DNA of 64,000 nt. Source: Pectobacterium actinidiae (lineage in GTDB: Bacteria; Pseudomonadota; Gammaproteobacteria; Enterobacterales; Enterobacteriaceae). A model generated the notes under the pieces. That model had not been told where the DNA came from, made no database searches, and saw nothing but the letters and a program-made list of their open reading frames with translations. Where the stretch lies: contig NZ_JRMH01000001.1 of assembly GCF_000803315.1 (NCBI RefSeq), forward strand, positions 3,348,001 through 3,412,000. The letters run 5' to 3'. A program made the translations under genes and the position numbers. Below are positions 28,460-39,183 of this stretch, piece by piece; position 1 is the stretch's first letter; every line of letters starts with the position of its first letter.

Positions 28460-28990
28460 ATGTCAGCCACCCGCCGCCTGTTTTTTGCCTTATCATTGCC
28501 GGAAACCACACAGCAAGAAATTATCCGCTGGCGTGCCGAACACTTCCCTCTGGAGGTTGGTCGTCCGGTCGCCGCCGCGAATCTTCATCTGACACTGGCG
28601 TTTTTGGGCGATGTCAGCGAGCAAAAAGCGCAGGTCTTACAGACATTAGCGGGCCGCATCCGTCAACCCACGTTTTCCCTTACGCTGAATGACGCTGGAC
28701 ACTGGCCGCGTCCCGGCGTGGTCTGGCTGGGCTGCCGTCGTGCACCGCGCGGGCTGTTACAGTTGGCGGAACTGCTGCGCTCCCAGGCCGCGCGCAACGG
28801 CTGCTATCAAACGGCCTTGCCGTTTCATCCGCACATTACGCTATTACGTGGCGCAACTCGCCCCGTTGCCATTCCCCCCGCAACCTTTAGCTGGCAGATC
28901 GACATGACGCACTTTTCGCTTTACGAGTCACTTTTCGACAACGGCAAAACCCGCTATCAACAGTTGGAAAGCTGGTCATTTATTAAATAA
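28460..28990 (+). CDS. thpR: RNA 2',3'-cyclic phosphodiesterase
   Basis: A 2H-phosphoesterase of 176 residues, the same length as E. coli ThpR (LigT). The two HxTx active-site motifs are HLTLAF near residue 43 and HITLLR near residue 130. The family opens 2',3'-cyclic phosphates at RNA ends and can join or cleave 2'-5' bonds in vitro. An AGAGAGATCGCC leader precedes the ATG. It runs towards sfsA, which starts 34 bp later, and the pair is likely co-transcribed. Confidence 0.95.
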   Translation: MSATRRLFFALSLPETTQQEIIRWRAEHFPLEVGRPVAAANLHLTLAFLGDVSEQKAQVLQTLAGRIRQPTFSLTLNDAGHWPRPGVVWLGCRRAPRGLLQLAELLRSQAARNGCYQTALPFHPHITLLRGATRPVAIPPATFSWQIDMTHFSLYESLFDNGKTRYQQLESWSFIK

Positions 28991-29024
28991 GTCATCGAGT
29001 GGATAAACAAAAAACAGGATACGA

Positions 29025-29729
29025 ATGAACTATACCCCACGCTTACAACCCGCCCGGTTGATTAAACGCTACAAACGCTTTTTGGCCGATGTTTTGACCC
29101 CAGAAGGCGAGACGCTCACGCTGCACTGCGCCAATACCGGTGCAATGACGGGCTGTGCCACACCTGGCGATACCGTCTGGTACTCCACATCAGATAACCC
29201 TAAACGTAAGTATGCCCAGAGCTGGGAACTGACTGAAACGCAACAACATCACTGGATTTGTGTCAATACTCTGCGTGCCAACACATTATTGTACGAAGCC
29301 TTGTTAGAGAATCGCATAGAAGAGCTGGCAGGCTACCCGGACGTAAAAACGGAAGTGAAATACGGTACGGAAAATAGCCGAGTCGACCTGCTTTTACAGG
29401 CGCCGGACAGGATTGACTGCTATATTGAGGTGAAATCTGTCACATTATTGCAACATGAATGTGGTTACTTTCCCGATGCGGTTACCCTCAGAGGGCAAAA
29501 GCATCTGCGTGAGCTGCAACAAATGGTTGCCAATGGAAAACGTGCTGTCCTTTTTTTCGCCGTGCTCCATTCAGGCATTCAGCAGGTTTCTCCCGCCCGG
29601 CATATTGATTCACGCTATGCGGAATTATTTATCGAAGCACAGCAGGCAGGGGTTGAAATTTTATGTTACGGCTCCACATTATGCCCTGATGGTATTAAAT
29701 TGACACACAAGCTACCGTTATTGGCATGA
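29025..29729 (+). CDS. sfsA: DNA/RNA nuclease SfsA
   Basis: A 234-residue protein, identical in length to E. coli SfsA. It has an OB-like N-terminal part ([19 protein letters not shown]) and a restriction-endonuclease-like C-terminal domain with the motif YIEVKSVTL and upstream Asp in SRVDLLL. It was first described as a sugar-fermentation stimulator and later as a nuclease. AAACAGGAT lies before the ATG. It follows thpR closely and precedes dksA, the same order as E. coli. Confidence 0.95.
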   Translation: MNYTPRLQPARLIKRYKRFLADVLTPEGETLTLHCANTGAMTGCATPGDTVWYSTSDNPKRKYAQSWELTETQQHHWICVNTLRANTLLYEALLENRIEELAGYPDVKTEVKYGTENSRVDLLLQAPDRIDCYIEVKSVTLLQHECGYFPDAVTLRGQKHLRELQQMVANGKRAVLFFAVLHSGIQQVSPARHIDSRYAELFIEAQQAGVEILCYGSTLCPDGIKLTHKLPLLA

Positions 29730-29996
29730 CGTACAAGCATTGCATAACACGCCAAACGCATCATAAAAGGCGTAACACATTGTTTATTATTTAATGTATG
29801 TAGGTTGTTCCTCACACTTTATCAGGCCGGTGTCAGGAAGCATTGCCAACCCCATCTCCATCTGCTATTTATAGCGGCCTGTTTTTTCCCCCCGTTGGGG
29901 CCGATATACCCAGATAGCTGAAGTTATGGCCAACAACGCCGCAACTTCACTGCATAAAAGGGTATTATGCGTGTCGTGTTATGTAGGAGAAGCAAC

Positions 29997-30452
29997 ATGC
30001 AAGAAGGGCAAAACCGTAAGACATCTTCTCTGAGCATTCTCGCAATTGCCGGAGTAGAGCCGTACCAGGAGAAGCCGGGCGAAGAATATATGAACGACGC
30101 TCAGTTGGCTCATTTCAAGCGTATTCTTGAAGCATGGCGCAACCAACTCATGGATGAAGTGGACCGAACTGTATCGCACATGCGCGATGAAGCCGCAAAC
30201 TTCCCCGACCCCGTGGATCGTGCTGCGCAGGAAGAAGAGTTCAGTCTCGAACTGCGTAACCGCGATCGTGAGCGCAAGCTGATCAAGAAAATCGCCAAAA
30301 CCCTGGTGAAAATAGAAGAAGAGGATTTCGGATTCTGCGAATCCTGTGGCGTCGAGATTGGCATCCGCCGTCTGGAGGCTCGTCCGACCGCCGATCTGTG
30401 TATCGACTGCAAAACACTGGCAGAGATACGCGAAAAGCAAATGGCGGGATAA
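29997..30452 (+). CDS. dksA: RNA polymerase-binding transcription factor DksA
   Basis: Binds the RNA polymerase secondary channel and, with ppGpp, controls rRNA, tRNA and amino-acid promoters; the rRNA P1 promoter in this window is a probable target. It has 151 residues, as in E. coli, and is almost identical to that protein. A coiled coil (about 35-108) carries the acidic tip DPVDRAAQ, and the zinc finger uses four cysteines, FCESC and LCIDC. The ATG at 29997 has AGGAGA 7 bases upstream; a GTG/ATG-preceded frame to 29967 is not needed. The 267 bp before it holds a long-looped AGGCCG/CGGCCT stem with a T-run at about 29825-29890 that may terminate sfsA. Confidence 0.97.
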   Translation: MQEGQNRKTSSLSILAIAGVEPYQEKPGEEYMNDAQLAHFKRILEAWRNQLMDEVDRTVSHMRDEAANFPDPVDRAAQEEEFSLELRNRDRERKLIKKIAKTLVKIEEEDFGFCESCGVEIGIRRLEARPTADLCIDCKTLAEIREKQMAG

Positions 30453-30583
30453 TCTTCCTGCTCAGAATTGGCTCCTGCCCGTCGCAGGAGCCGACTCCAG
30501 GCACGCTACCGCTGATGAACCATGATGTTCATCACTCTATCTTCTGTCTGGATAACACGCTGACGAGATAGCACCCACCTCTT

Positions 30584-31516
30584 ATGTCTGGAACAACTGG
30601 TTTCACCAAAACGCATCATTACGTCGGGCGTTTTGCTCCCTCTCCCTCTGGTGACCTGCATTTTGGTTCACTGATCGCCGCACTGGGTAGTTATCTTCAG
30701 GCTCGTTCTCAACAAGGGCGCTGGCTGGTACGCATTGAAGACATCGATCCGCCCCGAGAAATTCCCGGCGCCGCCTCCCGTATCCTTGCACAATTAGAAC
30801 ATTACGGCCTGCACTGGGACGGCGAGGTGATTTACCAGTCACAACGGCATGCGCGTTACCGTGAGATTCTTCAACTGCTACAACAGCAGGGAATGAGCTA
30901 TTACTGCACCTGCACGCGTAGCCGTATTCAGCAGCTAGGTGGGCACTATGACGGCTATTGCCGGACGCGTAACCTGCCTCCCGATAACGCCGCACTACGC
31001 CTGCGTCAGACAACGCCGGTATTTCATTTTCACGATAAATTGCGTGGCGAGCTGCATGCTGACAGGGCACTCGCGCAGGAAGATTTCATTATCCACCGTC
31101 GCGACGGGCTGTTTGCCTATAATCTGGCCGTCGTGATCGACGATAACGATCAGGAGATTACGGAGATCGTGCGCGGTGCCGATCTTATCGAGCCGACGGT
31201 GCGGCAAATTTCGCTCTATCAGCAGTTGGGCTACGCGATCCCTACCTATGTTCATCTGCCGTTGGTGCTGAATACCGAGGGAAATAAGCTTTCCAAGCAG
31301 AATCATGCACCGGCGCTGCCGAATAGCGATCCGCGCCCCGTGCTGCTGGCTGCACTGCAATTCTTGAACCAACCGCTGCCGGAGAACGGTCAGGATATGA
31401 CACTTTCCACCCTTCTGGCGTGGTCTGTCGCGCACTGGTCCCTTGATGTTGTGCCGTTACAGGAGGCAATAAACCCGTCCGCGATCACATCGGCATTCTC
31501 AAAGGGGCATTGGTGA
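30584..31516 (+). CDS. gluQ: Glutamyl-Q tRNA(Asp) synthetase
   Basis: Attaches glutamate to queuosine in the anticodon of tRNA-Asp, a truncated GluRS paralogue that lacks the anticodon-binding domain. ATP motif [16 protein letters not shown] is at the N-terminus and the KMSKS-like loop is [10 protein letters not shown] zinc site is formed by YYCTCTRSR and YDGYCR. Length is 310 residues. Two tRNA-Asp genes, its substrate, lie in this same window. It follows dksA as in E. coli and precedes pcnB. Confidence 0.95.
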   Translation: MSGTTGFTKTHHYVGRFAPSPSGDLHFGSLIAALGSYLQARSQQGRWLVRIEDIDPPREIPGAASRILAQLEHYGLHWDGEVIYQSQRHARYREILQLLQQQGMSYYCTCTRSRIQQLGGHYDGYCRTRNLPPDNAALRLRQTTPVFHFHDKLRGELHADRALAQEDFIIHRRDGLFAYNLAVVIDDNDQEITEIVRGADLIEPTVRQISLYQQLGYAIPTYVHLPLVLNTEGNKLSKQNHAPALPNSDPRPVLLAALQFLNQPLPENGQDMTLSTLLAWSVAHWSLDVVPLQEAINPSAITSAFSKGHW

Positions 31517-31622
31517 GCTATGATTAGCCGCTATTTTTCGTGGCGCGCCATCCTTAGCCGCCCCTTTGGGGGGCGACGCCAATGCTGTGCTGTTGATTTA
31601 TCCATCACTATCGAGGTGTATT

Positions 31623-33035
31623 ATCTTTTCCCGAGTTGCTAATTTTTGTCGTAAGGTACTGAATCGTGAGAACGAAATGGTCGAATCAGAGGAACCGCGC
31701 CAGCATCTGACGGTGATTCCTCGTGACCAACATACTATTTCACGCAGCGATATCAGCGATAACGCGCTGAAAGTACTTTATCGCCTGAACAAAGCGGGCT
31801 ACGAGGCTTATTTGGTTGGCGGCGGCGTACGCGACCTGCTGCTGGGCAAAAAGCCGAAAGATTTTGATATCACCACTAACGCCACACCCGATCAGGTGCG
31901 CAAGTTATTCCGCAACTGTCGTTTGGTCGGGCGTCGTTTCCGTCTCGCCCATATCATGTTCGGGCCAGAGGTGATTGAAGTTGCCACGTTCCGTGGTCAC
32001 CACGAACAGCATCAGGAACAGCAAGAAGTCAAAAACTCCTCTCAGCAGGCTCAAAGCGGCATGCTGTTACGCGACAATATTTTCGGTTCCGTTGAAGAAG
32101 ATGCCCAGCGCCGCGATTTCTCGATCAATAGTCTCTATTACAGCATTTCTGATTTCAGCGTACGTGACTATACCAATGGCCTGAACGATCTGCGTCAAGG
32201 CATCATCCGTATGATTGGCGATCCTGAAACGCGCTACCGTGAAGACCCGGTGCGTATGCTGCGCGCCGTCCGTTTCGCCGCTAAGCTGAACATGACGGTC
32301 AGCCCGGAAACCGCTGAGCCGATTCCTCGTCTGGCCTCATTGCTGCACGATATTCCTGCGGCGCGCATGTTTGAAGAGTCGCTGAAGCTGCTTCAGTCAG
32401 GCTATGGCTACCCAACCTATAAAATGCTGTGTGAATACCAGCTGTTCCAGCCACTTTTCCCGCTGCTGAGCCGCTACTTCACACCAAACGGCGATTCCAC
32501 GCTGGAGCGCATGGTTGCACAGGTACTGAAAAATACCGATCGGCGTCTGCAAAATGACATGCGGGTCAATCCAGCGTTTTTGTTTTCCGCCATGCTGTGG
32601 TATCCGCTGGTTGAACACGCACAAAAACTGGCTCAGGAAAGCGGACTGGCTTATTTCGATGCCTTCTCGCTAGCGATGAACGATGTACTGGATGAACAGT
32701 GTCGTTCTCTGGCGATCCCTAAACGCATTACCTCTTTAGTTCGTGATATCTGGCAATTGCAAACGCGGCTGTCTCGCCGTCAGGGTAAACGCGCTTATAA
32801 GCTGATGGAACATCCTAAATTCCGCGCCGCGTATGACCTGCTTTGCCTGCGTGCCGAAATCGAAAACCATCAGGAGCTGCTGCGTTTGGCTCAATGGTGG
32901 GGTGAATTCCAGGTTGCTACGCCGCCGCGTCAGCAAAACATGCTGAAATCGCTGGATGACGGCCCGACGCCGCATCGTCGTTCCCGCCCTCGTCGACCGC
33001 GTAAACCGACAACGACACGTAGAGATCCGGCCTGA
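31623..33035 (+). CDS. pcnB: Poly(A) polymerase I with non-canonical start
   Basis: Adds poly(A) tails to RNA 3' ends and so promotes decay; it also controls ColE1-type plasmid copy number. The nucleotidyltransferase core is [10 protein letters not shown] with the metal ligands in DFDITT; the C-terminus is Arg-rich ([10 protein letters not shown]). The protein aligns with E. coli PcnB from [15 protein letters not shown] onward, and the codon where E. coli begins with AUU is here ATC (31623), preceded directly by ATT (31620). GAGG lies 3-6 bases upstream. The first in-frame ATG, at 31677, would remove this conserved segment, so an AUU/AUC start is the better reading. The stop overlaps the folK start (TGATG). 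Confidence 0.9.
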   Translation: MFSRVANFCRKVLNRENEMVESEEPRQHLTVIPRDQHTISRSDISDNALKVLYRLNKAGYEAYLVGGGVRDLLLGKKPKDFDITTNATPDQVRKLFRNCRLVGRRFRLAHIMFGPEVIEVATFRGHHEQHQEQQEVKNSSQQAQSGMLLRDNIFGSVEEDAQRRDFSINSLYYSISDFSVRDYTNGLNDLRQGIIRMIGDPETRYREDPVRMLRAVRFAAKLNMTVSPETAEPIPRLASLLHDIPAARMFEESLKLLQSGYGYPTYKMLCEYQLFQPLFPLLSRYFTPNGDSTLERMVAQVLKNTDRRLQNDMRVNPAFLFSAMLWYPLVEHAQKLAQESGLAYFDAFSLAMNDVLDEQCRSLAIPKRITSLVRDIWQLQTRLSRRQGKRAYKLMEHPKFRAAYDLLCLRAEIENHQELLRLAQWWGEFQVATPPRQQNMLKSLDDGPTPHRRSRPRRPRKPTTTRRDPA

Positions 33036-33550
33036 TGACGCGCGTGTATCTGGCGCTGGGCAGCAATCTTGCCCAGCCTTTGCAACAGGTACGCGCAGCA
33101 TTGTCTGCGCTAGATGCGATCCCACATACGCGCGTCGTTTGCTGCTCCTCGTTTTATCGTAGCCGTCCACTTGGCCCGCAGGATCAGCCGGACTACCTCA
33201 ACGCCGTTGTTGAACTGGAAACCGCATTAGCGGCCGAATCGCTGCTGGATCACACTCAGGCCATCGAGCTGGAACAAGGTCGCGAACGCAAGGAACATCG
33301 CTGGGGTCCACGCACGTTGGATCTGGACATTCTGCTGTTCGGCAATGCCGTCATCCAGACTGAACGTCTGACCGTGCCACATTACGACATGAAGAATCGT
33401 GAATTCATGCTCTACCCGCTCGCAGAAATCGCCCCTGAATTGGTATTCCCCGACGGCGAAACACTTGCCCAGCGCTTAACCCACGTCGACCGCAACGGTC
33501 TGGCCTTATGGGATGACGAGAAACCAACCGCAACATTCAACCACGAATAA
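33035..33550 (+). CDS. folK: 6-hydroxymethyl-7,8-dihydropterin pyrophosphokinase
   Basis: Transfers pyrophosphate from ATP to hydroxymethyl-dihydropterin in folate synthesis. The family motifs are YLALGSNL at the N-terminus, SFYRSRPLGPQDQPDYLNAV, and the ATP/metal site RWGPRTLDLDILLFG. The 171-residue length is slightly more than E. coli (159), with a C-terminal extension. The ATG overlaps the pcnB stop by one base, so translation is coupled. panB follows after 104 bp. Confidence 0.96.
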   Translation: MTRVYLALGSNLAQPLQQVRAALSALDAIPHTRVVCCSSFYRSRPLGPQDQPDYLNAVVELETALAAESLLDHTQAIELEQGRERKEHRWGPRTLDLDILLFGNAVIQTERLTVPHYDMKNREFMLYPLAEIAPELVFPDGETLAQRLTHVDRNGLALWDDEKPTATFNHE

Positions 33551-33654
33551 CTCCCCCATCAGCAACTTGAAGCGCAACGGGTATATCGCTACACGTCGGC
33601 TTACATTAGAATGTCCCCCTCAATTCTTCGCCCTATTGACATAGGAAGACCGTC

Positions 33655-34449
33655 ATGAAACCGACGACTATCTCCCACTTGCGCCAATGGAAACAAGAGC
33701 AGCGAAAATTCGCTACGATTACCGCTTACGACGCCAGTTTCTCCCGTTTGTTTTTTGAACAAGGCATCCGCGTAATGCTGGTGGGTGACTCGCTAGGAAT
33801 GACCGTGCAAGGCCACGATTCCACCTTGCCCGTGACCACAAACGATATCGTTTACCACACGCAGTGTGTCCGCCGTGGCGCACCGCTGGCTTTGGTTCTC
33901 TCCGATATGCCTTTTATGACCTATGCCACGCCGGAACAAACATTCAGTCAGGCCGCAGAGCTGATGCGTGCCGGTGCGAATATGGTGAAGCTGGAAGGTG
34001 GAAGCTGGCTTGCCCCGACGGTAAAAATGTTGACCGAACGCGCAGTGCCGGTATGTGGTCATCTGGGTCTAACGCCGCAGTCGGTTAACATCTTCGGCGG
34101 CTATAAAATTCAGGGCCGGAGCGAAAGCGATGCCAATCAACTATTGGCCGATGCCCTTGCGCTTGAAGAAGCAGGTGCACAGTTGCTTGTGCTGGAATGC
34201 GTCCCTGTTGCGCTGGCCAAACGTGTGACGGACGCGCTGTCGATCCCCGTGATCGGGATTGGCGCAGGCAACGTGACTGATGGGCAGATTCTGGTCATGC
34301 ATGATGCTTTCGGCATTACCGGCGACAACACGCCTAAGTTTGCCAAGAATTTTCTGGCACAAAGCGGCGACATCCGTGCGGCAGTGCGTTTGTATGCACA
34401 AGAAGTCGAACAAGGTATCTACCCGGCCGAAGAACATTCATTTCATTAA
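33655..34449 (+). CDS. panB: 3-methyl-2-oxobutanoate hydroxymethyltransferase
   Basis: First committed step of pantothenate synthesis: ketopantoate from 2-oxoisovalerate and methylene-tetrahydrofolate. It has 264 residues as in E. coli. The metal-ligand region [17 protein letters not shown] and the catalytic Glu region [14 protein letters not shown] are intact. An AGGAAGACCGTC leader gives a good ribosome binding site. In many relatives panB and panC are adjacent; here an ERIC element of about 270 bp separates them. Confidence 0.97.
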   Translation: MKPTTISHLRQWKQEQRKFATITAYDASFSRLFFEQGIRVMLVGDSLGMTVQGHDSTLPVTTNDIVYHTQCVRRGAPLALVLSDMPFMTYATPEQTFSQAAELMRAGANMVKLEGGSWLAPTVKMLTERAVPVCGHLGLTPQSVNIFGGYKIQGRSESDANQLLADALALEEAGAQLLVLECVPVALAKRVTDALSIPVIGIGAGNVTDGQILVMHDAFGITGDNTPKFAKNFLAQSGDIRAAVRLYAQEVEQGIYPAEEHSFH

Positions 34450-34474
34450 AAACGAGCATTCCGTTAATCGGGCT

Positions 34475-34745
<271 letters not shown>

Positions 34746-34761
34746 TTTTAGGAGTACGAGT

Positions 34762-35616
34762 GTGTTAATAATCGAAACCCCTCTGCTGCTGCGCCGCGAG
34801 GTTCGCCGCTGGCGTCAGGAAGGGAAACGCATTGCTTTGGTTCCCACCATGGGTAACTTGCATGACGGGCACATGACGCTGGTCGATGAAGCCAGAGCGC
34901 GTGCCGATATTGTTATTGTCAGCGTTTTTGTCAATCCTATGCAGTTTGAACGGCCAGATGATTTAGCCCGCTACCCCCGGACGTTGCAGGAAGACTGCGA
35001 GAAATTGAATCGTCGCGGTGCCGATCTGGTTTTCGCACCGAGCCCGGATGTGATATACCCAAATGGACTAGAGTCGCAAACGTTTGTCGATGTACCCGGT
35101 CTGTCTTCCCTGTTGGAAGGTGCCAGCCGTCCCGGTCATTTCCGTGGCGTTGCGACCATCGTCAGCAAGTTGTTCAATCTGGTACAGCCGGATGTAGCCT
35201 GCTTTGGTGAGAAAGATTACCAGCAGCTAGCGCTGATTCGGCAGCTTGTCCGCGATATGGGCTATGACATTGATATTATTGGCGTCCCTATCGTGCGTGC
35301 AAAAGATGGGTTGGCATTGAGTTCACGTAATGGCTATCTCAGTGCGGAAGAACGCCAATTGGCACCAAAACTTTATCAGGTGATGATGAATCTGTCGGCA
35401 CAGCTGGACAACGGCTCTCGCCAGATAGACACCTTGTTGGAACAGGCGGCAGATAACCTGCGCGATGCAGGCTTTACGCCTGATGAACTGTTTATTCGCG
35501 ATGCGGATACGTTGCAACCGCTGAGCGCGGCTAGCACACGAGCCGTGATTTTGATGGCTGCCTGGTTAGGCAAGGCCAGATTGATTGATAACCACCAGGT
35601 CGATTTGACTGTATGA
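34762..35616 (+). CDS. panC: Pantothenate synthetase
   Basis: Joins pantoate and beta-alanine using ATP. The nucleotide motif is [15 protein letters not shown] (HIGH-like) and the second is [14 protein letters not shown] (KMSKS-like); [20 protein letters not shown] completes the pantoate site. The GTG at 34762 gives 284 residues (E. coli 283) and aligns with the MLIIET start; AGGAG stands 8 bases before it. The frame extends upstream into the ERIC element, which is coincidental. It is followed by panD 17 bp downstream. Confidence 0.96.
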   Translation: MLIIETPLLLRREVRRWRQEGKRIALVPTMGNLHDGHMTLVDEARARADIVIVSVFVNPMQFERPDDLARYPRTLQEDCEKLNRRGADLVFAPSPDVIYPNGLESQTFVDVPGLSSLLEGASRPGHFRGVATIVSKLFNLVQPDVACFGEKDYQQLALIRQLVRDMGYDIDIIGVPIVRAKDGLALSSRNGYLSAEERQLAPKLYQVMMNLSAQLDNGSRQIDTLLEQAADNLRDAGFTPDELFIRDADTLQPLSAASTRAVILMAAWLGKARLIDNHQVDLTV

Positions 35617-35633
35617 ACCGAGGTAACGAAGCG

Positions 35634-36014
35634 ATGATACGTACCATGCTGCAAGGCAAGCTGCACCGGGTCAAAGTGACTCAGGCTGACTTGCATTATG
35701 AAGGCTCTTGCGCCATCGATCAGGATTTTATGGATGCTGCTGGCATTCTGGAATATGAAGCGATTGATATCTACAACGTTGATAACGGTCAGCGTTTCTC
35801 TACCTACGCGATTGCGGGCGAAAGGGGTTCACGCATTATCTCCGTGAACGGTGCCGCTGCTCGCCTTGCCTGCGTCGGCGACAAACTGATTATCTGTTCC
35901 TACGTGCAAATGTCCGACGAGCAGGCCAGAAGCCACAGCCCGAAAGTGGCCTATTTCTCTGGCGATAACGAGCTACAGCGTCAGGCAAAAGCGATTCCGG
36001 TTCAGGTCGCCTGA
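35634..36014 (+). CDS. panD: Aspartate 1-decarboxylase proenzyme
   Basis: Makes beta-alanine for PanC. It is a 126-residue pyruvoyl enzyme that self-cleaves between Gly24 and Ser25 (HYEGSCAID) to make the cofactor. Its length and start ([16 protein letters not shown]) match E. coli; the ATG at 35634 has GAGGTAA about 10 bases upstream, and the frame extends to an upstream ATG at 35613 without support. It ends the panB-panC-panD series and is followed by a terminator and an IS200-type insertion. Confidence 0.97.
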   Translation: MIRTMLQGKLHRVKVTQADLHYEGSCAIDQDFMDAAGILEYEAIDIYNVDNGQRFSTYAIAGERGSRIISVNGAAARLACVGDKLIICSYVQMSDEQARSHSPKVAYFSGDNELQRQAKAIPVQVA

Positions 36015-36029
36015 TCGCTTTAGATAAGC

Positions 36030-36056
36030 AAAAGGCGGTGTTACCACCGCCTTTTC
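36030..36056 (+). terminator. panD terminator
   Basis: AAAGGCGGT and ACCGCCTTT form a stem with a 5-7 base loop and a TTTT tail, 15 bases past the panD stop. Confidence 0.9.
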
Positions 36057-36061
36057 ATTGT

Positions 36062-36680
36062 CAGCCTTAAACCACCTCCTCGGGAGGTGGTGATTGTCCC
36101 TGTGAGGCTATAGCCTGAAGGAAGCCCATGCCAGAAAATTCCAGCTTACTCACCACAAGTAAGAAGGAAATCACTGACATGAGCAGTTATAGAAGTTCAG
36201 CACATGTGTTTTGGCGTTGCAAATACCACTTGGTTTGGACCCCAAAATATCGCTACAAGATTTTAACGGGCACAGTAGGGAAAGAGCTTTACCGTTCGAT
36301 TTACATACTTTGCAATATGAAAGATTGCGAGATATTGGAACTAAATGTTCAACCAGACCATGTTCATCTTGTCGTGATGGTTCCACCGAAACTCTCAATT
36401 TCAACGCTAATGGGCGTCCTGAAAGGGCGCACGGCAATTCGTCTCTACAATAAATTCCCGCATATAAGAAAGAAACTGTGGGGCAATCACTTTTGGGCTA
36501 GAGGATACTTTGCGGACACGGTGGGAGTGAACGAAGAAATTATCAGACGTTACGTGAGGCATCAGGATAAGAAAGACCAAGAATACGAACAGCAAATGGA
36601 GTTATTGCAGGATTAAAACGGACAAGGCCCCCTTCTAGGGGGCCCCACTTAAAGCCACCTCTTCAAGAGGTGGATTTTAC
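36062..36680 (+). mobile_element. IS200/IS605-family insertion sequence (tnpA only)
   Basis: An element of about 0.6 kb with one transposase gene and no tnpB. The left end carries the hairpin CCACCTCC/GGAGGTGG (36072-36090) and the right end a matching one, CCACCTC/GAGGTGG (36655-36673), which are the single-strand recognition structures of this family. A GGCCCCC/GGGGGCC hairpin sits near the right end. The exact cleavage sites are not certain. It has inserted between the panD terminator and the 3' end of yadH, leaving about 15 bp before the yadH stop. Confidence 0.8.
36179..36616 (+). CDS. tnpA: IS200-type transposase TnpA
   Basis: A 145-residue Y1 HUH transposase that moves the element as single-stranded DNA. 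The metal-binding HUH pair is His61 and His63 (PDHVHLV) and the nucleophile is Tyr125 (IIRRYVRHQ). Both are intact and the length is normal, so it may be active. The ATG at 36179 is chosen for family fit, with AAGGAAA about 8 bases upstream; the frame extends back to 36128 into the left-end sequence. Sequence composition is more AT-rich than the neighbouring genes. Confidence 0.92.
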   Translation: MSSYRSSAHVFWRCKYHLVWTPKYRYKILTGTVGKELYRSIYILCNMKDCEILELNVQPDHVHLVVMVPPKLSISTLMGVLKGRTAIRLYNKFPHIRKKLWGNHFWARGYFADTVGVNEEIIRRYVRHQDKKDQEYEQQMELLQD

Positions 36681-36687
36681 TTACAAA

Positions 36688-37458
36688 CTATGTCCGCAGC
36701 CCGCGTCCGCGTTCAATCAGCCACCAGACCAGCAGATAAAACACCACGATAAAGGCAATCAGCACAGACATCGTGAACAGCAGCGGCACGTCCTGAATCC
36801 CGAGGAAGCCGTAACGGAAACCGCTGATCATGTACACCACCGGGTTCAGCTTGGAAACGGCCTGCCAGAACGGTGGCAGCAGCGTCAGTGAGTAAAACAC
36901 CCCGCCCAGATAGGTCAGCGGCGTTAACACAAACGTCGGAATCAGGCTGATATCATCAAAGGTTTTCGCAAAAACCGCGTTCAATAAGCCCGCCAGCGAA
37001 AACAGCGTCGCCGTCAGCAAGAGCGTCAGAACGATGATCCACCAGGCATGAACATGCAGCGGGACGAAGAACAGCGACACCGCCGTCACCAGAACCCCCA
37101 CGCACAGGCCACGCGCGATACCGCCGCCAATGTAACCCGCAATAATCACGTGAGTCGGCACTGGCGCAACCAACAGTTCTTCAATATTGCGTTGAAACTT
37201 GGCGCTGAAAAAGGAAGAAGCCACGTTGGCATAGGCGTTGGTAATCACCGCCATCATGATCAAGCCGGGCACGATAAACTGCATGTAGGTAAAACCATGC
37301 ATTTCCCCAATACGCGAACCGATCAGGTTGCCGAAAATAATGAAATACAGCGTCATGGTGATCACTGGCGGCACCAGCGTCTGAATCCAGATACGCCCAA
37401 ATCGGGTGACTTCTTTCACCCAGATACTCTGCAACGCCACCCAATATAAATGCATCAC
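36688..37458 (-). CDS. yadH: ABC-2 type transporter permease YadH
   Basis: A 256-residue inner-membrane protein with six hydrophobic segments and the ABC-2 permease pattern (LLVAPVPTHVIIAGYIGGG near the middle, TYLGGVFYS). It forms an exporter with the ATPase YadG; the substrate is unknown. It overlaps the end of yadG by 4 bases. The right end of the IS200-type insertion stands directly after its stop codon. Length and sequence match the E. coli protein. Confidence 0.94.
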   Translation of the reverse strand: MMHLYWVALQSIWVKEVTRFGRIWIQTLVPPVITMTLYFIIFGNLIGSRIGEMHGFTYMQFIVPGLIMMAVITNAYANVASSFFSAKFQRNIEELLVAPVPTHVIIAGYIGGGIARGLCVGVLVTAVSLFFVPLHVHAWWIIVLTLLLTATLFSLAGLLNAVFAKTFDDISLIPTFVLTPLTYLGGVFYSLTLLPPFWQAVSKLNPVVYMISGFRYGFLGIQDVPLLFTMSVLIAFIVVFYLLVWWLIERGRGLRT

Positions 37459-38393
37459 ACCTTTTCTCCCTTACCGTTCACCCCGTCCCCATTAACCAAC
37501 GTGACAAATAGCTCTTCCAACCGGTTCGCTTTATTACGCATACTTAATATCGTTATGCCCTGCGAGCTTAGCTGGCTGAATAACGCATTCAAACCTTGCT
37601 CGCGCATCACATCGACTTCCAGCGTTGACGTATCCATCAGGCGGTACGTATAGCCTTCAAGCTGTGGCAGTGGGCTCTTCGCCGCCAGATCGAAAATAAA
37701 CGTTTCGGACTTCAACTGAGCAAGCAACTGCTTCATCGAGGTGTTTTCCACCAGCTCTCCCCGCTGGATGATCCCGATGTTGCGGCACAGCATTTCCGCC
37801 TCTTCCAGATAATGCGTCGTCAGGATAATGGTGGTGCCCTGCGCATTCAGCTCCTTCAAAAAGCCCCACATGGAACGACGTAATTCGATATCCACGCCCG
37901 CAGTTGGTTCATCAAGAATCAGCAACTTAGGCTCATGCATTAATGCACGCGCAATCATCAAGCGACGCTTCATCCCCCCCGACAACATCATCGCCTTTTC
38001 GCTGCGTTTCTCCCACAAATCCAGCTGTTTCAGGTATTTTTCGGCACGCTGCAACGCGTCCTGACGTTTCACGCCATAATAGCCGGCCTGATTAACCACA
38101 ATCTGTAATACCGTTTCGAAGGGATTGAAGTTAAATTCCTGCGGGACTAAACCCAGCTGGCGTTTCGCATTCACTTTGTCCAGCTCAAGGTCATAGCCGA
38201 AGACACGAACTTTGCCAGCGGTTTTATTCACCAACGAACTGATAATCCCAATCGTAGTGGATTTTCCCGCGCCATTCGGCCCCAGTAGCGCATAGAAATC
38301 CCCCGCTTCCACGTTCAGGTCGATCCCCCGTAACGCCTTGACGCCTCCCGGATAGGTTTTGGTTAATTGCGCCAGTTCCAGTGCATATGTCAT
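37455..38393 (-). CDS. yadG: ABC transporter ATPase YadG
   Basis: The cytoplasmic ATPase of the YadGH exporter: Walker A GPNGAGKST, signature LSGGMKRRL, Walker B LLILDEPTAGVD and H-loop TTHYLEEAE. It has 312 residues. It belongs to the drug/polysaccharide-exporter group of ABC ATPases, and the substrate is not established. It is the first gene of the yadGH pair and divergent from can, with 138 bp between start codons. Confidence 0.94.
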   Translation of the reverse strand: MTYALELAQLTKTYPGGVKALRGIDLNVEAGDFYALLGPNGAGKSTTIGIISSLVNKTAGKVRVFGYDLELDKVNAKRQLGLVPQEFNFNPFETVLQIVVNQAGYYGVKRQDALQRAEKYLKQLDLWEKRSEKAMMLSGGMKRRLMIARALMHEPKLLILDEPTAGVDIELRRSMWGFLKELNAQGTTIILTTHYLEEAEMLCRNIGIIQRGELVENTSMKQLLAQLKSETFIFDLAAKSPLPQLEGYTYRLMDTSTLEVDVMREQGLNALFSQLSSQGITILSMRNKANRLEELFVTLVNGDGVNGKGEKV

Positions 38394-38531
38394 AAGAAAT
38401 GGATTGCCTTATAATCAGTGGGTTCTACAGATTCAAAGTTATGATGGAGATAAACTATCGTTTTTCAAACGAGGCATGTTGCCTTATATTACTCCTCACT
38501 GCCCCTTGTTTGTTACAGGTCATTTACTTTC

Positions 38532-39173
38532 ATGAAAGAAATTGAAACGCTCATCGCGAATAACCAGCTCTGGTCTAATACGATGGTGGAAGAGGATCCT
38601 GGCTATTTTGAACGTCTGGCGCAGGCACAACGTCCCCGTTTTCTATGGATTGGATGCTCGGACAGTCGCGTACCTGCGGAAAGTCTGACCAGCCTTGAGC
38701 CTGGTGAACTGTTTGTTCACCGCAATGTCGCCAATCTGGTTATTCACACCGACCTCAATTGCCTGTCTGTCGTGCAATATGCCGTCGAAGTTCTCGAAGT
38801 CGAACACATCATTATCTGCGGCCACTACGGCTGTGGCGGTGTTCAGGCGGCGGTGGAAAACCCGGAATTGGGTTTGATTAACAACTGGCTGCTGCATATC
38901 CGCGATTTGTGGTACAAGCATAGTTCGCTGCTGGGGGAATTGCCTCCCGAACAGCGGCTGAATACGCTCTGTGAAATCAACGTTGTCGAGCAGGTTTATA
39001 ACCTCGGCCATTCCACTATCATGCAGTCCGCCTGGAAGCGTGGGCAGAAAGTCACCATCCACGGTTGGGTGTACGGTATTCAGGATGGCCGTCTGCGCGA
39101 TCTGGAAGTGACCGCGACCAACCGGGAGACGCTGGAACAGCGTTATCGCCGCGCGATTTCCTCCCTGCCTTGA
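38532..39173 (+). CDS. can: Beta-class carbonic anhydrase
   Basis: Interconverts carbon dioxide and bicarbonate, needed for growth in ordinary air. It is a 213-residue enzyme (E. coli 220). Zinc ligands are Cys42, His98 and Cys101 with the Asp44-Arg pair (GCSDSR and CGHYGCGG). The ATG follows a weak site, ACAGGTCATTTACTTTC. It converges on hpt, separated by 59 bp with a GACGCCCA/TGGGCGTC hairpin at 39184-39204 that could end both transcripts. Confidence 0.97.
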   Translation: MKEIETLIANNQLWSNTMVEEDPGYFERLAQAQRPRFLWIGCSDSRVPAESLTSLEPGELFVHRNVANLVIHTDLNCLSVVQYAVEVLEVEHIIICGHYGCGGVQAAVENPELGLINNWLLHIRDLWYKHSSLLGELPPEQRLNTLCEINVVEQVYNLGHSTIMQSAWKRGQKVTIHGWVYGIQDGRLRDLEVTATNRETLEQRYRRAISSLP

Positions 39174-39183
39174 TACGCTGTCT

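Noticed and set aside
36170..36620. A TnpB/IscB partner or an omega RNA next to the IS200-type element
   Set aside because: The element ends about 60 bp after tnpA, and no tnpB fragment is visible.
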